From positions 1-8,081 of the forward strand of contig CAJXUO010000048.1 in the NCBI GenBank assembly GCA_913061425.1: a stretch of 8,081 nucleotides of DNA. Direction: 5' to 3'. The notes under the pieces were generated by a model that was given only the letters and a program-made list of their open reading frames with translations, had not been told where the DNA came from and did not search any database. A program made the translations under genes and the position numbers. Each line of letters starts with the position of its first letter. Within the stretch, counting starts at the first letter, position 1. The DNA is from an uncultured Lutibacter sp. (GTDB lineage Bacteria; Bacteroidota; Bacteroidia; Flavobacteriales; Flavobacteriaceae). Shown here piece after piece: positions 7,190 through 8,081 of this stretch.

Positions 7190-7608
7190 TTCTCTATATT
7201 AAAATATGTCAATTCAACACCTGCTTTTTCCAAAAATTTTAGTCCTGTAGCGTCCTTATATGCTCTTGAATAGACCACTCTTTTTATTCCAGATTGATGA
7301 ATTAACTTGCTGCATTCTGTGCATGGAGAAAGTGTAATGTATAATGTCGCTCCTTTACACGATTGTGTAGAGCTCGCTACTTTTAAAATTGCATTTGCTT
7401 CGGCATGTAAAACATACCAATTAGTGTCTCCTTCTTTATCTTCACAGCAATTATCAAAACCTGTTGGCGCTCCGTTAAATCCATCGGAAATAATCATCCT
7501 GTCTTTTACTATTAAAGCTCCAACTTTTTTTCTTTCGCAATATGATAACTTAGCCCACTCTTGAGCCATTTTTATATATGCTTTGTCGTATTTCTCTTGT
7601 TTCTTCAT
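7186..7608 (-). CDS. comEB: dCMP deaminase family protein (ComEB-like)
   Basis: 140-residue zinc-dependent cytidine/deoxycytidylate deaminase. Catalytic site: HAEANAIL with zinc ligand H68 and proton shuttle E70, and PCTEC with zinc ligands C96 and C99. The phrase SDGFNGAPTGFDNC (residues 41-54) is characteristic of dCMP deaminases rather than free cytidine deaminases, so the expected reaction is dCMP to dUMP plus ammonia, feeding thymidylate synthesis in the cytoplasm. The symbol is by family; there is nothing here to link it to competence. It is the first gene of an operon: ctpA starts inside its stop codon. ATG at 7608 follows an A/T-rich leader with a possible -7 element 15 bases upstream. 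A tRNA deaminase (TadA) is less likely given the motif and context. Confidence 0.93.
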   Translation of the reverse strand: MKKQEKYDKAYIKMAQEWAKLSYCERKKVGALIVKDRMIISDGFNGAPTGFDNCCEDKEGDTNWYVLHAEANAILKVASSTQSCKGATLYITLSPCTECSKLIHQSGIKRVVYSRAYKDATGLKFLEKAGVELTYFNIEK

Positions 7609-7623
7609 TAATTTTTAATCGTA

Positions 7624-7631
7624 CGAATATA
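7624..7631 (-). promoter_or_regulatory. Candidate -7 element for the comEB-ctpA-lpxH operon
   Basis: Minus-strand TATATTCG lies 15 bases before the ATG at 7608 and resembles the Bacteroidota -7 consensus TAnnTTTG. No TTG is found about 17-23 bases further upstream, so the -33 element is missing or degenerate. Support comes from the near-identical position and sequence of the element before moxR. Confidence 0.35.
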
Positions 7632-7732
7632 AATAGAATCTAGTGTTTAATCGTTAAATTTTTACCAAAATTTATTTTTTTCCCTATAAAAAATGAGTCT
7701 TTCGGTAATCATATCTTAGCTTAATAAATTAA

Positions 7733-7761
7733 AAAGCCTTAACTAAAAAAATTAAGGCTTT
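7733..7761 (-). terminator. Rho-independent terminator-like hairpin, better suited to the minus strand
   Basis: A perfect 10-base-pair stem, aaagccttaa (7733-7742) with ttaaggcttt (7752-7761), encloses a 9-base loop. Read on the minus strand the stem runs into TTTTTAATTT, a fair U-tract; read on the plus strand the tail is only TTTGTAC. No gene on the minus strand ends just to the right, so what it terminates is unclear. It may act as an insulator between the divergent units, be a leftover of a lost gene, or end a small RNA. Confidence 0.6.
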
Positions 7762-7831
7762 GTACACAACGTACTCCAATTATCGAACTTTTTCTTGAAA
7801 GATTTAGAGAAGCTTAGAGATTTAACTCAGC

Positions 7832-7851
7832 GTTTAAATACGGTTTAAATA
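7832..7851 (+). repeat. 9-base direct repeat on an 11-base period, possible operator
   Basis: The word gtttaaata occurs at 7832-7840 and 7843-7851, so repeat starts are 11 bases apart, about one helical turn. A weaker relative, cgttaaaaa, follows from 7855. The array ends about 24 bases before the -7 element at 7875. Position and phasing would suit a regulator binding site or an A/T-rich upstream promoter element, but such short A/T words also arise by chance in this sequence. Confidence 0.35.
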
Positions 7852-7856
7852 GCGCG

Positions 7857-7882
7857 TTAAAAAAAGCACTATTGTAGCTTTG
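7857..7882 (+). promoter_or_regulatory. Candidate promoter of the secreted-protein gene at 7946
   Basis: tagctttg at 7875-7882 matches the Bacteroidota -7 consensus TAnnTTTG exactly. The -33 TTG is not perfect: tta at 7857-7859 is the closest, with a short 15-base spacer. Transcription would start near 7888, leaving an A/T-rich leader of about 57 bases before the ATG. Confidence 0.5.
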
Positions 7883-7945
7883 TATAACTATTTACATTAT
7901 ATTTTAATAAATTGAATTACATTTGAATAACCAATTTAATTTTCC

Positions 7946-8081
7946 ATGAAACACTTTTTATTTATTTTTTTGACTGGTAGTTTAATTACTTTCGGTCAAA
8001 CGCTATCGGTAGGGTCTAACAGCTCCATAAATATTAATTCCAGTAGCTCTCTTTCAGTTGATGGCTTAGAACTTGCGCCTA
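7946..8081 (+). CDS. Secreted protein, N-terminal fragment (runs off the right edge)
   Basis: Reads from ATG at 7946 to the window end without a stop, 45 complete codons. The first 18 residues, MKHFLFIFLTGSLITFGQ, form a classic signal peptide, with cleavage expected around the Q as is common in flavobacterial exports. The mature part is Ser/Asn/Ile rich (SVGSNSSININSSSSLSVDG) followed by LELAP. From memory, this opening resembles large flavobacterial surface proteins that carry a type IX secretion C-terminal signal, but that end is not in the window, so the link is inference. It is transcribed away from all other genes here and has its own promoter-like site. Its function is not identified. 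Confidence 0.75.
   Translation, partial: MKHFLFIFLTGSLITFGQTLSVGSNSSININSSSSLSVDGLELAP

Larger units (their letters stand above)
7609..7945. other. Divergent intergenic region, 337 bp, without a convincing gene
   Basis: The region separates the minus-strand comEB-ctpA-lpxH unit from the plus-strand gene at 7946. It holds a possible minus-strand promoter near 7624, a hairpin at 7733-7761, a 9-base direct repeat at 7832-7851 and a plus-strand promoter at 7875. No tRNA or rRNA is recognisable. Short open stretches on both strands (for example 7756-7848 plus) lack a standard start codon. The stretch 7660-7730 is plain A/T-rich sequence in which I see nothing. Confidence 0.7.

Noticed and set aside
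7756..7848. Plus-strand open stretch of 30 codons ending in a helical-looking KDLEKLRDLTQRLNTV
   Set aside because: No ATG or GTG start, a TTG start would leave a tiny peptide, and it overlaps the hairpin. It could be a relic of a lost gene, but the length is compatible with chance.
7786..7912. Minus-strand open stretches in the divergent region that might be a small protein ending before the hairpin
   Set aside because: Both candidate frames are broken by stops within about 20-30 codons and have no ATG start or recognisable leader.
1..8081. CRISPR arrays, tRNA or rRNA genes, insertion sequences, phage genes
   Set aside because: No regular spacer-repeat array, no cloverleaf or rRNA sequence recognised, no transposase or integrase frame, and no terminal inverted repeats seen.

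Overview
The window is AT-rich and reads as chromosomal DNA of a marine-type member of the Bacteroidota, most likely family Flavobacteriaceae. Three things point there. The gene order moxR, DUF58, DUF4381/BatD-like, batA, batB is typical of the group. The encoded dCMP deaminase and S41 protease are of the flavobacterial type. The promoter-like sites fit the Bacteroidota -33 TTG / -7 TAnnTTTG pattern, and most start codons lack a Shine-Dalgarno sequence. Species cannot be named from the sequence alone.

Layout. All complete genes lie on the minus strand, so transcription runs right to left. From the right: 7608-4864 is a tightly overlapping three-gene unit, dCMP deaminase (comEB-like), C-terminal processing protease ctpA, and lpxH for lipid A synthesis. 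After a 115-bp gap with a candidate promoter comes 4748-1, the first part of a Bat ('aerotolerance') operon: MoxR AAA+ ATPase, DUF58 VWA-like protein, a 304-residue membrane protein (BatD-like periplasmic part plus DUF4381-like cytoplasmic part), BatA, and BatB. BatB runs off the left edge and lacks its C-terminus. At the right edge, 7946-8081 begins a divergent plus-strand gene for a secreted protein with a signal peptide, cut by the window end. The 337-bp divergent region 7609-7945 holds promoter-like sites for both directions, a perfect 10-bp hairpin (terminator-like), and a 9-bp direct repeat on an 11-bp period just upstream of the plus-strand promoter.

How the genes work together. The MoxR ATPase is expected to act as a chaperone-like remodeller for VWA proteins. 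DUF58, BatA and BatB all keep complete MIDAS metal-site motifs, and BatA, BatB and the 304-residue protein are membrane-anchored, so the set looks like an inner-membrane/periplasm complex for envelope or oxidative-stress maintenance. CtpA and LpxH also serve the envelope (periplasmic proteolysis, lipid A), so most of the window concerns the cell envelope. The dCMP deaminase (dUMP supply for thymidylate) is the exception.

Novelty. The coding content is a known type of locus whose mechanism is poorly understood. I did not find a clearly new system. The least explained parts are the hairpin/direct-repeat element between moxR and the DUF58 gene, the hybrid 304-residue protein, the orphan hairpin at 7733-7761, the nearly matching leaders of the two minus-strand operons, and the truncated secreted protein at the right edge.
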